Source: Prevotella sp.
GTDB taxonomy: Bacteria; Bacteroidota; Bacteroidia; Bacteroidales; Bacteroidaceae
Direction of reading: 5' to 3'
NCBI GenBank assembly: GCA_017618275.1
Contig: JAFZUS010000080.1
Location: 1 to 40,359 of the forward strand
DNA length: 40,359 nt
Position 1 is the stretch's first letter, and each line of letters begins with the position of its first letter. Position numbers and translations under genes: made by a program. The notes under the pieces are model-generated. The model had not been told where the DNA came from. It saw nothing but the letters and a program-made list of their open reading frames with translations, and ran no database searches. This document shows, piece by piece, positions 30,327-40,262 of this stretch.

Positions 30327-30854
30327 CAAGGTGTTGAGGATGGAGTTGAGTTTGGTCTTCACACTGGCATCCATGCGGTAAGTGTCGTATTCGAGGATGA
30401 AGCCACCGATGATGTCGGGGTTCACCTCCGTCTCAAACTCCACAGTTCCATTAGTCTTACTCTCCACCATCTGGCGCATCTTCTGCTCAGTCTGAGCGGA
30501 GACGCGGGCGGCGGTGGTGAGTTTACCACGGATAACGTTCTTCTGCTTGCGGTAAAGCGTAACGTACGAGTTGGCCATGAACTGCACCATATTCTCGCGG
30601 TCCTCTTTCAGCACCAAGGCGATGAAAGCCTTCGTCAGCGAACAAGCATTACTGCCTGAGGCTGTCTCAAGCAATGTCTGCTTCGTCTCCTTTGCGAGCA
30701 TAGGGTTGTCGATGGTCTGACGCAACTGAGGGACATCGACATAACTCTTAGCCAGCGTCATCATGTCCTGATAGACCTGTTCCTCGAGTTTCTGGTCGGT
30801 GGCACTCTTCAGTAGCGCCCTCGCATATCTAACCGATATGACTCCAATATCCAT
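30318..30854 (-). CDS. atpH: F1Fo ATP synthase delta subunit
   Basis: 178 residues. Typical N-terminus (MDIGVISVRYARALLKSATD), central KAFIALVLKEDRENMVQFMANSY and C-terminal sequence DIIGGFILEYDTYRMDASVKTKL, which connects the peripheral stalk to F1. It starts 15 bases after the atpF stop. Confidence 0.95.
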   Translation of the reverse strand: MDIGVISVRYARALLKSATDQKLEEQVYQDMMTLAKSYVDVPQLRQTIDNPMLAKETKQTLLETASGSNACSLTKAFIALVLKEDRENMVQFMANSYVTLYRKQKNVIRGKLTTAARVSAQTEQKMRQMVESKTNGTVEFETEVNPDIIGGFILEYDTYRMDASVKTKLNSILNTLKK

Positions 30855-30869
30855 ACGTGTGAACCTTAT

Positions 30870-31382
30870 TTAATTAGCAGTAGCGTCATCCAGCATGCGG
30901 TCAATCAAATCCATCTGCGACTTATCGTCACGGAGGTTCTGACGAAGCACCTTTTCGGCAATTTCGATACTGAGGGTCGCAACCTGCTGACGGATGTCAG
31001 CGATGGCGGCTTTCTTCTCCTGCTCGATGGCGATCTTCGCTTCATCCAACAGACGGGCACCCTCAGCCCTTGCCTTCTGCTGAGCCTGCTCGACGATAGC
31101 GTCGCGCGACTCGGCGGCCTCCTTCAGTATCTGAGCCTGTTTCTCGCGTGCCTCCTGCAAGATGGATTCACTTTCCTGCTGAATATTGGCCAGACGTTCC
31201 TCAGCCTCGTGAGCCTTGCGCAGACTTTCGTCGATGTATCGGTTACGCTCGTCAACCATGTTGAGGATGGCGGGGAAACCGTACTTGGCAAGCACTCCAA
31301 AGACCACCAGGAACGCCAGCAACATCCAGAACAGGAGTCCCAGATCAGGCGTCAGGATGGATGGTAATTGAGTGAAATCCAT
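30870..31382 (-). CDS. atpF: F1Fo ATP synthase b subunit
   Basis: 170 residues. One N-terminal membrane helix (LGLLFWMLLAFLVVFGVLAK) and a long amphipathic helix rich in Ala, Glu and Lys (about 40-160), the peripheral stalk. Only one b-type gene is present. Confidence 0.96.
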   Translation of the reverse strand: MDFTQLPSILTPDLGLLFWMLLAFLVVFGVLAKYGFPAILNMVDERNRYIDESLRKAHEAEERLANIQQESESILQEAREKQAQILKEAAESRDAIVEQAQQKARAEGARLLDEAKIAIEQEKKAAIADIRQQVATLSIEIAEKVLRQNLRDDKSQMDLIDRMLDDATAN

Positions 31383-31395
31383 TTGCTATTCCGTT

Positions 31396-31644
<249 letters not shown>

Positions 31645-31695
31645 TTAATGTTTTAAATTGTTAATATTTAATTGTTTATTTTACCTTTTTACTTA

Positions 31696-32739
31696 TTATT
31701 CTTCGTGGTGCTCCTGATGTGCCAGTCCGATAAATACGGCTGACAGCATGGTGAACACGTAGGCCTGCACGAATGCCACCAGCAGTTCGAGGGCGTTCAT
31801 GAACAGTAGCATGATGATGCTAAACAGGTTCAAGCCGACACCCATGCCAACACCCATAGTCCATCCCAGGAAGATCACACAACTGAAACTGAGAATCATC
31901 GCATGGCCAGCCATCATGTTGGCAAAGAGACGGATCATCAGGGCGAAGGGCTTGGTGAACACACCGAACAACTCAATCACAGGCATCAGCGGAATGGCTT
32001 TCAGGAAGATGGGCACATTGGGCCAGAAGATATCCTTCCAATACTCCTTGTTGCCAAACAGGTTGATAGCCAGGAACGTGCAGAACGCCAGGAAGAACGT
32101 GATGTTGATGTTACCCGTCACGTTAGAACCACCCGGGAAAACGGGCAACAGTCCCAGCAGATTGGTGACAAGGATAAAGAAGAACACCGTCAGCAGATAC
32201 GGGGCGTAGGGCTTGTAGTGCTTCTCGCCGATAGACGACTTGATAACGTCATCGTTGATCATCACCACCAGCAATTCTACGGCACCAATGAATCCGCCCG
32301 GAGCCTTGCTCGTCTTGTCACGCTTCTTGTACCAACGGGCACAACTCAGGAACACCACCAGCAATACAGCCACCACAATCCATATCTGCAATACGTTGCG
32401 CGTAATGCTCAGGTCCAGTGGGCGCTCGATAGTGCCATCAGCCATTTGCTCGTAGATCTTGCCGTGGGCTTCAGGATTGAAGAAGAAGCCGCTGGGCAGA
32501 GAATGCTCCGTGCAGAAGTGCCACTCGCCAGTCTGCGAACTCCTGATGATAATGGGCAGCGGGAACCCGATGTGCTTACCCTCATAGGTGGCGATATGCC
32601 ACTCATAAGAGTCTGACAGGTGCTCGAGCACGATCTCGGAAATATTCAGAGACTCGTCCTTCGGCTCCTCGCCAGCCAGCATCGGCAGGGGCAGCAGTGC
32701 CATCAGCAGCAAGATGCATATTGACTTTATTTGTTTCAT
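31696..32739 (-). CDS. atpB: F1Fo ATP synthase a subunit
   Basis: 347 residues, longer than the usual 250-290. It begins with a signal-peptide-like segment (SICILLLMALLPLPMLAGEE) and a periplasmic domain of about 90 residues, as in other Bacteroidetes. The membrane part carries the essential arginine in FALMIRLFANMMAGHAMIL and the C-terminal helices LFMNALELLVAFVQAYVFTM. Confidence 0.95.
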   Translation of the reverse strand: MKQIKSICILLLMALLPLPMLAGEEPKDESLNISEIVLEHLSDSYEWHIATYEGKHIGFPLPIIIRSSQTGEWHFCTEHSLPSGFFFNPEAHGKIYEQMADGTIERPLDLSITRNVLQIWIVVAVLLVVFLSCARWYKKRDKTSKAPGGFIGAVELLVVMINDDVIKSSIGEKHYKPYAPYLLTVFFFILVTNLLGLLPVFPGGSNVTGNINITFFLAFCTFLAINLFGNKEYWKDIFWPNVPIFLKAIPLMPVIELFGVFTKPFALMIRLFANMMAGHAMILSFSCVIFLGWTMGVGMGVGLNLFSIIMLLFMNALELLVAFVQAYVFTMLSAVFIGLAHQEHHEE

Positions 32740-32762
32740 CTAATACGTTAATTTTTAACTCG

Positions 32763-33152
32763 TTATAAACGACTTGATACTCTCGAAAAGAAGATAGAGT
32801 GATGAATAAGTGATGCCATATAATAGACCATGAACACGATGATGAACTGCATCATCGAGGTACGGTCTGATATGACGTACATCACTGCCATAACCACCAA
32901 TGCTGCCAGGAAACGGAATCCCGACACACCCGTAATGAATGTCGGCAACATGTCGCAATGCTTGGTGGCTACCCAGCGGAAGACAAGTGCCGAGGCAATG
33001 TCGACCACCAGGATAAAGCATACGCTGATGATGATGGCACTCCACAAATCGAGCGACCACATCTTCATGGCTACAAACCCACAGGCGGTGAGTATGCAGC
33101 ACAAAACAATGCTCTGCACGATGTAGTTACGGCTCTTTTCTTGGATACTCAT
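32763..33152 (-). CDS. Small four-helix membrane protein in the AtpI position
   Basis: 129 residues from ATG 33152 (a GTG one codon earlier is less likely). Four predicted membrane helices: IVLCCILTACGFVAMKMW, IIISVCFILVVDIASALVF, FRFLAALVVMAVMYVISD and FIIVFMVYYMASLIHHSIFF. It occupies the place of atpI between atpC and atpB. AtpI helps assembly of the c ring in other bacteria; sequence similarity is too weak to assert the same role. Confidence 0.8.
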   Translation of the reverse strand: MSIQEKSRNYIVQSIVLCCILTACGFVAMKMWSLDLWSAIIISVCFILVVDIASALVFRWVATKHCDMLPTFITGVSGFRFLAALVVMAVMYVISDRTSMMQFIIVFMVYYMASLIHHSIFFSRVSSRL

Positions 33153-33167
33153 CACACGTTACGTATT

Positions 33168-33419
33168 TTATTCTTCGTTGATCTCTATGCAGAGACTCAC
33201 CACGTTCTTCTGCACCTCTACGAAACCGCCACAAATATCGAGGGGTTTCTTCTCGCCGCCAGGCAGCGTGTAGACCACCCTACCCTTGTCAAGCAAAGAA
33301 ATAATCGGTGCGTGGTTGACGAGGATTTCGAACTGTCCCAGCGTTCCTGGCACCAGCACGCTCTCCACCTCACCTTCGAACTCAATCCTTTCGGGAGAAA
33401 CAATCTTTAGCTTTAACAT
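33168..33419 (-). CDS. atpC: F1Fo ATP synthase epsilon subunit, short form
   Basis: 83 residues from ATG 33419 (MLKLKIVSPERIEFEGEVES); the frame continues to a TTG at 33428 in the repeat spacer. Only the N-terminal beta-sandwich is present (LGQFEILVNHAPIISLL, the canonical GxxGxxxxLxxHAP/M motif). The C-terminal two-helix domain, which inhibits ATP hydrolysis in E. coli, is missing. The short form is usual in Bacteroidetes. Confidence 0.95.
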   Translation of the reverse strand: MLKLKIVSPERIEFEGEVESVLVPGTLGQFEILVNHAPIISLLDKGRVVYTLPGGEKKPLDICGGFVEVQKNVVSLCIEINEE

Positions 33420-33420
33420 A

Positions 33421-33442
33421 ATTGTCAATTATCAATTGTCAA

Positions 33443-33445
<3 letters not shown>
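33421..33445. repeat. Simple-repeat spacer between atpD and atpC
   Basis: Two copies of ATTGTCAATT (33421-33430 and 33435-33444) separated by ATCA, running into the atpD stop codon. Confidence 0.65.
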
Positions 33446-35002
<1,557 letters not shown>

Positions 35003-35033
35003 TTAGAAATCAAGTTAGAAACCTAGTCGATTG

Positions 35034-35041
35034 CAAAGATA
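35034..35041 (-). promoter_or_regulatory. -7 box of the ATP synthase operon promoter
   Basis: TATCTTTG on the minus strand followed by GCAATCG; predicted leader about 60 bases before atpD. A TTTG is present at 35058-35061, but only 16 bases away. Confidence 0.65.
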
Positions 35042-35095
35042 CAGATTATTTTCGTAACAAAAAAATAAAAAACCAATTATTTCTCAAATAAAGCC

Positions 35096-35131
35096 AAAAA
35101 GAGCCAGATTTGGGGGAAATTTGGCTCTTTT
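35096..35131 (-). terminator. Terminator upstream of the ATP synthase promoter
   Basis: A 15-bp stem with one G-T pair (35097-35111 with 35117-35131), loop GGGGG on the plus strand, then TTTTT on the minus strand. It ends transcription coming from the pfkA/TTD14-like genes. Confidence 0.82.
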
Positions 35132-35235
35132 GCATTGTACCTTTACGGTTGTTAAGACGTAGGGAACAGGGGAAAGAAGCGTTGGTTATAGGGGAAAAGT
35201 GCCTTTGCAACAGGGATAAAACCCCTTCCCTTCGA

Positions 35236-35323
35236 ATCAGCAGCGGGCGGGGACGTAATCAGCAGCGCCCGCTGCTGATATCGGCAGCGGGCGGGGATTA
35301 TATCGGCAGCGGCCGCTGCGTAC
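35236..35323. repeat. Four 22-bp GC-rich tandem units with long palindromes
   Basis: Units start at 35236, 35258, 35280 and 35302 with ATCAGCAGCG or ATCGGCAGCG and an exact 22-bp period. Units 1 and 2 share arms ATCAGCAGCGGGCG / CGCCCGCTGCTGAT (14 bp perfect), unit 4 contains the palindrome GCAGCGGCCGCTGC. It stands out by GC content. The remaining 35132-35235 and 35324-35351 hold nothing I can name. Confidence 0.75.
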
Positions 35324-35351
35324 CATGTGCTTGGGATGCCTTTCTTTTATT

Positions 35352-36452
35352 TCATCGCATCAAGGCGATGTTGTAGTTGAGGTAACGGCTGTTGCCCGTT
35401 ACATCCTCCAAGACCTTGACGAAGGGCGGGAAATGGATATCCTCCTGTTCTGAGACGCCTTTGATCTCCATCATCACAAGGTCGTTGATGGGAGCATGGA
35501 AGGTGTCTATCTCGAAGAACTGACCCTTCCAAATGAAACTCTGACGCTTCTTATGGATGGTGGCGCGATAGGGATCGGCCTGCTGGAGCATCTGCTCGTA
35601 GAGGTTGTTGTCGATATGCCGCTCGGTCTCGATGACCTCCGTGTCGGAAATGCGCTTCCTGGAACGGTGGACATTGACGACCTTACCGCCACTGAACTCC
35701 CTGCGACGCAGACGAACTTCGCTGCCGGGCTCCGTCACCAGATAGGTCTGGGTGATCTCGCTCTCGGAGCACTCGGGTATCTCACCGACAATCTCCACGC
35801 GGAAGATACGCTCCTGCTGGACGGGCTGTGGCAGGCCGACGACCTTCGAGATCTCCTTCAGCACACGGTTGAGCTTGTTCTCGAAGTCATCGTGGTTGTT
35901 GATGACGCGCAGATGAGGATGACCCGTCCAGGCCTTGATGACCTTCTTGTCGAGCTCACGGGCGAGGCGCAGTCCTTCCTCATTGGCTTGTTCATAGCGG
36001 GTGGCATTGGTTGCGGTGGTATAGTACTGTTCAGCACCGTCAGCAGCGCTCACGAGGTGCAGCACGGCATCATAGCGTTCCAACAGTTCGTTGGAGTTCG
36101 TGCCACACATGGCGGTGATCTCTTCCCACTCTTCGGGCTTGATATAGGCGGAGATATCCAACGTGCCGCGATCGCAGACGACGAGCACAGGACGGGTGCA
36201 GACCTCCGCCAGACGCATGAAATGGTCTTCGAGGGCCAGTTGCGTCGCGAGGATAGCACGTTCGCCCTGGTAGTAGAGGTCGCGGTTGGGCGTGAGGTAG
36301 TTCCAGCCTGCCGTGCTGAAGATGGTCGGCACCTCAGGCACATTGAACACCTTATAGCCGAAGCCCGAGAAGTACTCGGTGATCTTCACCAGGGCTGTGG
36401 TCTTACCGGCACAGGGACCGCCTGTCAGGACGATTTTCTTGATTTCGGGCAT
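35352..36452 (-). CDS. P-loop ATPase with CYTH-like domain (TTD14-like)
   Basis: 366 residues. The N-terminal half is an AAA_28-type nucleotide-binding domain: Walker A LTGGPCAGKTTALVKI (residues about 9-24) and LVVCDRGTLDISAYI with acidic residue for Mg2+. The C-terminal half (about 205-366) has the CYTH/triphosphate-tunnel pattern: alternating charges IFRVEIVGEIPE, EVRLRRREFSGG, IETERHID and MMEIKGVSEQEDI. The same domain pair occurs in animal TTD14. CYTH enzymes bind triphosphate groups; the substrate here is unknown. It is four bases downstream of pfkA, hence co-transcribed. Confidence 0.82.
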   Translation of the reverse strand: MPEIKKIVLTGGPCAGKTTALVKITEYFSGFGYKVFNVPEVPTIFSTAGWNYLTPNRDLYYQGERAILATQLALEDHFMRLAEVCTRPVLVVCDRGTLDISAYIKPEEWEEITAMCGTNSNELLERYDAVLHLVSAADGAEQYYTTATNATRYEQANEEGLRLARELDKKVIKAWTGHPHLRVINNHDDFENKLNRVLKEISKVVGLPQPVQQERIFRVEIVGEIPECSESEITQTYLVTEPGSEVRLRRREFSGGKVVNVHRSRKRISDTEVIETERHIDNNLYEQMLQQADPYRATIHKKRQSFIWKGQFFEIDTFHAPINDLVMMEIKGVSEQEDIHFPPFVKVLEDVTGNSRYLNYNIALMR

Positions 36453-36456
36453 AGAC

Positions 36457-37434
36457 TTAGATGCTCAGTTCGTCGAGGACATTGATAAGGCGCTTGTCGA
36501 AGCGCTTGTCGGTACGGATGCACTCGGAGAAAGGCACATAGACCACCTCGTTGTTGCGGACACCCACCATCACGTTGCGCTGCCCCTGCAGGATGGCCTC
36601 GATGGCACCCACACCCGTCGTTGAGGCAAGGATACGGTCACGGGCAGAGGGCGTACCACCACGCTGCAGATGACCGAGGATGGAGACGCGCACATCGAAC
36701 TCGGGGAACTCATGCTTCACACGATCGGCATAGTAGAGGGCACCGCATTTGGGACTCTCAGACACGATGACGATACAGGACTTCTTCGACTTACGGATAC
36801 CACGGCCCATGAATGCGGCCAACTGGTCGACATCGGTTGACTCTTCAGGCACGATGGCAGCCTCAGCGCCACAGGCGATGGCACAGTTCTGTGCCAGGAA
36901 TCCGGCATCACGTCCCATCACCTCGACGAAGAAGATACGTTCGTGCGAGTTGGCGGTATCACGGATGCGGTCGACACACTCCATGATGGTATTCATCGTC
37001 GTGTCGTAGCCGATGGTATTGTCAGTGCCGTAGAGGTCGTTGTCGATGGTGCCAGGCAGACCGATACAGGGAAAGTCGAACTCCATACCGAAGTTACGGG
37101 CACCTGTCAGTGAACCGTTACCGCCGATCACCACCAAGGCATCAATCTCTTCCTTCTGACAGGTCTCATAGGCCTTCTTCATACCCTCGGGTGTCATAAA
37201 CTCCTTCGAGCGAGCCGTCTTCAGGATGGTTCCGCCACGGGTGATGATACCTGATACATCCTCCGTCGTGAAGTCTTTCACCTCGTCATTAATCAGGCCC
37301 TCGTATCCGCGATAGATACCCTTGATCTTAAATCCATTATAGATACCAGAACGTGTCACGGCACGAATAGCCGCATTCATGCCAGGAGCATCGCCACCTG
37401 ACGTCAATATGCCAATAGTTTTGATTTTAGCCAT
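36457..37434 (-). CDS. pfkA: ATP-dependent 6-phosphofructokinase
   Basis: 325 residues. It phosphorylates fructose 6-phosphate to the 1,6-bisphosphate. The glycine-rich ATP site is [18 protein letters not shown] and the catalytic loop [12 protein letters not shown] keeps both aspartates. [12 protein letters not shown] and [17 protein letters not shown] bind the sugar phosphate. Gly107 after the motif indicates ATP rather than pyrophosphate as donor. The usual GGDGS motif reads GGNGS: Asp106 is Asn (codon AAC at 37117-37119 on the minus strand), a change at the position that binds Mg2+ in E. coli PfkA. Confidence 0.93.
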   Translation of the reverse strand: MAKIKTIGILTSGGDAPGMNAAIRAVTRSGIYNGFKIKGIYRGYEGLINDEVKDFTTEDVSGIITRGGTILKTARSKEFMTPEGMKKAYETCQKEEIDALVVIGGNGSLTGARNFGMEFDFPCIGLPGTIDNDLYGTDNTIGYDTTMNTIMECVDRIRDTANSHERIFFVEVMGRDAGFLAQNCAIACGAEAAIVPEESTDVDQLAAFMGRGIRKSKKSCIVIVSESPKCGALYYADRVKHEFPEFDVRVSILGHLQRGGTPSARDRILASTTGVGAIEAILQGQRNVMVGVRNNEVVYVPFSECIRTDKRFDKRLINVLDELSI

Positions 37435-37453
37435 ACCTTATTTATTATTAGTA

Positions 37454-38848
37454 TCAGTTATAGAGATATATTTCAAGCCATAGGACGGCCAGTCCGATGA
37501 GCCAACCAGCCAAGACCTTCAGCGTCATGTTCCGCAGGTACCAGCCCAGGCGGATATGTTCCATCTGCATCAGAGCCAGACCGCTCACCGATCCCACGGA
37601 GAGCAGACAACCACCGACAGCCGTACAGTAGGCGATAATCTTCCAATAGGCACCGTTCGCAATGAAACTGCCGATATAGTCGCCAGGCAGGGCGCCCTTG
37701 ACCACCGGATAGAGTGAGATGTCGCTGATGGCTATCGTGAACGAGTCGACGATGGCACTGAGGAATCCGGAGACGATGCCGACGATCCACACGTTGTGGA
37801 CAGTCTCGTCTATCCATTGTGCCACATCAGGGAAGATACCCGTTTCTGTGACGACACCCATACCCATCATGATACCCATGACAAAGAGAATCTGTTGGAT
37901 GGAACCATACTGCAAGGCACGGGGGATGAAACGCTTTGACATCTGGTCTGCATTCATGAGTTTGCGGTTGAAGATCTCATTTACCACCCACAGCACACTC
38001 AGCACACAAAGAGCCCCGAGGAACGGTGACAGTTTGGTGATATTGTGGAACGTGGGAATGAACCAGAGACCACCGATACCCACGAAGAGCATCACGATAC
38101 GTTGCCACTGGTTCAGGTTCGTATCATCGCCACGATAAGGCATCGGCGACCACTGGGTGTCGAGTCTTTCCGGCAGGGCGCGGTTGATGAGAAACGTCGG
38201 TATCACCCACGCCAGGACAGCCGGCAGCGCCATATACGATGAGAAATTGGAGGCCGTAATAGCACCGTCGCCCCAGAGCAGAAGTCCCGTAGGATCACCT
38301 ATCACCGTGAAGCATCCGCCACAGTTGGCCGCAATGATAATCGCACAACCGATGAGCATCCTTTGCCGACGGTTCTGTACGATGCTGTGCATAATCACCA
38401 ACATCATCGTGGCAGTGGTCAGGTTGTCGAGATTGGCCGAGATAATGAAAGTGGCAAGGGTGATCGTCCAGAGCAGGCGATTGGAGTTGTGGGTACGGAT
38501 CCATGTCGTCACGAAGTCGAAGCACCCGTTGTTGTTCAGGATCTCGATGATGGACATCGTGGCCAACAGGAACATGACGATACTCGCAGCACGACCGACA
38601 TAGTAGAGAAATACATTTTTATGTATGAACTCTTTCACAGCGTCACTCGTGGGTTCGGCACCACTCAGGAACTCTGCGTAGTCGTCAGGGTGCATATCTG
38701 TCACGAAGTCGGTACCCCAGCAGATATAGACCACCCACCCTACCGTGCCTAAGAACATGGCAATGGCTGCCTTATTGACACCGGTCAGATGACCGGTGGC
38801 AATGAGCAGATAGCCCAGAATCAATAGTATTACTACTATTAGCGTCAT
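37454..38848 (-). CDS. nhaD: NhaD-type Na+/H+ antiporter
   Basis: 464 residues, about 12 membrane helices, ArsB/NhaD superfamily. Characteristic parts are TFIISANLDNLTTATMMLVIMHSIV, IIAANCGGCFTVIGDPTGLLLWG and SAIVDSFTIAISDISLYPV, where the charged Asp residues sit in membrane helices. It would expel Na+ in exchange for H+. Its start overlaps the nqrF stop in an ATGA, so the antiporter is tied to the Na+-NQR operon. Confidence 0.9.
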   Translation of the reverse strand: MTLIVVILLILGYLLIATGHLTGVNKAAIAMFLGTVGWVVYICWGTDFVTDMHPDDYAEFLSGAEPTSDAVKEFIHKNVFLYYVGRAASIVMFLLATMSIIEILNNNGCFDFVTTWIRTHNSNRLLWTITLATFIISANLDNLTTATMMLVIMHSIVQNRRQRMLIGCAIIIAANCGGCFTVIGDPTGLLLWGDGAITASNFSSYMALPAVLAWVIPTFLINRALPERLDTQWSPMPYRGDDTNLNQWQRIVMLFVGIGGLWFIPTFHNITKLSPFLGALCVLSVLWVVNEIFNRKLMNADQMSKRFIPRALQYGSIQQILFVMGIMMGMGVVTETGIFPDVAQWIDETVHNVWIVGIVSGFLSAIVDSFTIAISDISLYPVVKGALPGDYIGSFIANGAYWKIIAYCTAVGGCLLSVGSVSGLALMQMEHIRLGWYLRNMTLKVLAGWLIGLAVLWLEIYLYN

Positions 38849-40113
38849 CCTCCGAAGTTATCGTACATGATGGACTCTGGATCGACGCCGAGCGAGTCGA
38901 GCATCGAGACAACGGCCTTCGACATAGGGCCAGGACCGCACATGTAGTACTCGATATCCTCGGGAGCCTCGTGGTCCTTCAGATAGGTGTTCAGCATGAC
39001 CTGATGGACGAAGCCCGGCGTGTACTTCACGCCAGCAGCATCGGCTGCGGGATCGGAACGGTCGAGGGCCAGATGGAAGTGGAAGTTGGGATACTCCTTC
39101 TCCAAGCCCAGGAAGTCGTCGAGATAGAACACCTCGTTCAGGGCGCGTGCACCATAGAAGTAGTGCATCTCGCGATCCTTGGTGTGCAACGTCTTCGTCA
39201 TGTGCATGATCTGAGCGCGCAGCGGAGCCATACCGGCACCACCACCAACCCAGATCATCTCTTTCTTCGAGTCGAAGTGCGGGTGGAAGTCGCCGAACGG
39301 ACCGCTCATGATCACCTTGTCGCCGGGTTTCAGCGAGAAGATGTAAGACGAAGCGATACCAGGGTTCACCTCCATGAAGCCGCTCTTATCGGGCTTGAAC
39401 GGAGGTGTGGCGATACGTACCGTCAGCATGAACACATCGCCCTCAGCAGGATAGTTGGCCATTGAGTAGGCACGTATGGTGTCTTCAGGGTTCTTACACT
39501 TCAGTGGGAACAGACCGAACTTCTCCCAACTGGGCAGATACTCGTCGCCAATCAACGACTTGTCGAAGTCCTTATCGTAGTCGATGCAATCGAACTTAGG
39601 AATCTTAATCTGAGCGTACGAGCCAGGCAGGAAGTCCATGTGTTCGCCGGCAGGCAGCTGCACCTTAAACTCCTTGATGAAGGTAGCCACATTCTTGTTG
39701 CTGATAACGGTACACTCGTACTCCTTAACGCCAAGGATCGACTCGTCGACATGGATCTTCAGGTCGCCCTTCACTTTGCACTGGCAACCGAGGCGCCAGT
39801 GGTCCTTGATCTGCTTACGGGTGAAGTGTGGCTTCTCGGAGTCGAGGATCTCGCCCCCACCCTCAAGCACCTGAACCTTACACTGTCCGCAAGAGGCCTT
39901 ACCACCACAGGCAGAGGGCAGGAAGATGCCGTTCTGGTTGAGCGTTGCCATCAGGTTGTTGCCCTGAGGCACGTTAAGCACTTTATCGCCATTTACTGTA
40001 ATATTCACGTTACCGCTGGGGCTCAGATACTTCTTTGCCACCAACAGGATAATCACCAGCAGGATGATTACCAGGAGAAATACTCCTATACTATAAGAAA
40101 TAAACTGTATCAT
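38845..40113 (-). CDS. nqrF: Na+-translocating NADH:quinone reductase subunit F
   Basis: 422 residues from ATG 40113 (MIQFISYSIGVFLLVIILLV); the frame extends to a TTG at 40128 inside the repeat element. One N-terminal membrane helix is followed by a 2Fe-2S domain (SACGGKASCGQCK and the fourth Cys in LGCQCKV), an FAD domain (IRAYSMANYPAEGD) and an NADH domain (WVGGGAGMAPLRAQIMH; CGPGPM at the end). It takes electrons from NADH into the sodium pump. A 142-bp inverted-repeat element lies between it and nqrE. Confidence 0.97.
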   Translation of the reverse strand: MIQFISYSIGVFLLVIILLVIILLVAKKYLSPSGNVNITVNGDKVLNVPQGNNLMATLNQNGIFLPSACGGKASCGQCKVQVLEGGGEILDSEKPHFTRKQIKDHWRLGCQCKVKGDLKIHVDESILGVKEYECTVISNKNVATFIKEFKVQLPAGEHMDFLPGSYAQIKIPKFDCIDYDKDFDKSLIGDEYLPSWEKFGLFPLKCKNPEDTIRAYSMANYPAEGDVFMLTVRIATPPFKPDKSGFMEVNPGIASSYIFSLKPGDKVIMSGPFGDFHPHFDSKKEMIWVGGGAGMAPLRAQIMHMTKTLHTKDREMHYFYGARALNEVFYLDDFLGLEKEYPNFHFHLALDRSDPAADAAGVKYTPGFVHQVMLNTYLKDHEAPEDIEYYMCGPGPMSKAVVSMLDSLGVDPESIMYDNFGG

Positions 40114-40118
40114 ATAAA

Positions 40119-40260
40119 GCCCACCCAAGCCCTCCCAAAGGGAGGGATGTTTAGTTACATACTGGGTGCTCCTTTTATTTGTTTGTTACATATTTTATTA
40201 CAACTTTTCCCACCTATTGTCTTTTCAGACATCCCTCCCTTGGGGAGGGCTTGGGTAGGC
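40119..40260. mobile_element. 142-bp MITE/REP-like inverted-repeat element between nqrF and nqrE
   Basis: Arms 40119-40150 and 40229-40260 match as inverted repeats in 30 of 32 positions. Each arm itself contains the hairpin CCCTCCC-AAA-GGGAGGG (or close to it). The inner 78 bases are AT-rich and non-coding. No transposase is present and no clear target duplication was found. Confidence 0.75.
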
Positions 40261-40262
40261 CC

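Noticed and set aside
35110-35376. 88-codon plus-strand frame across the 22-bp repeats
   Set aside because: No domain, no promoter, and it runs into the antisense of a real gene; the stretch is better explained as terminator plus repeats.
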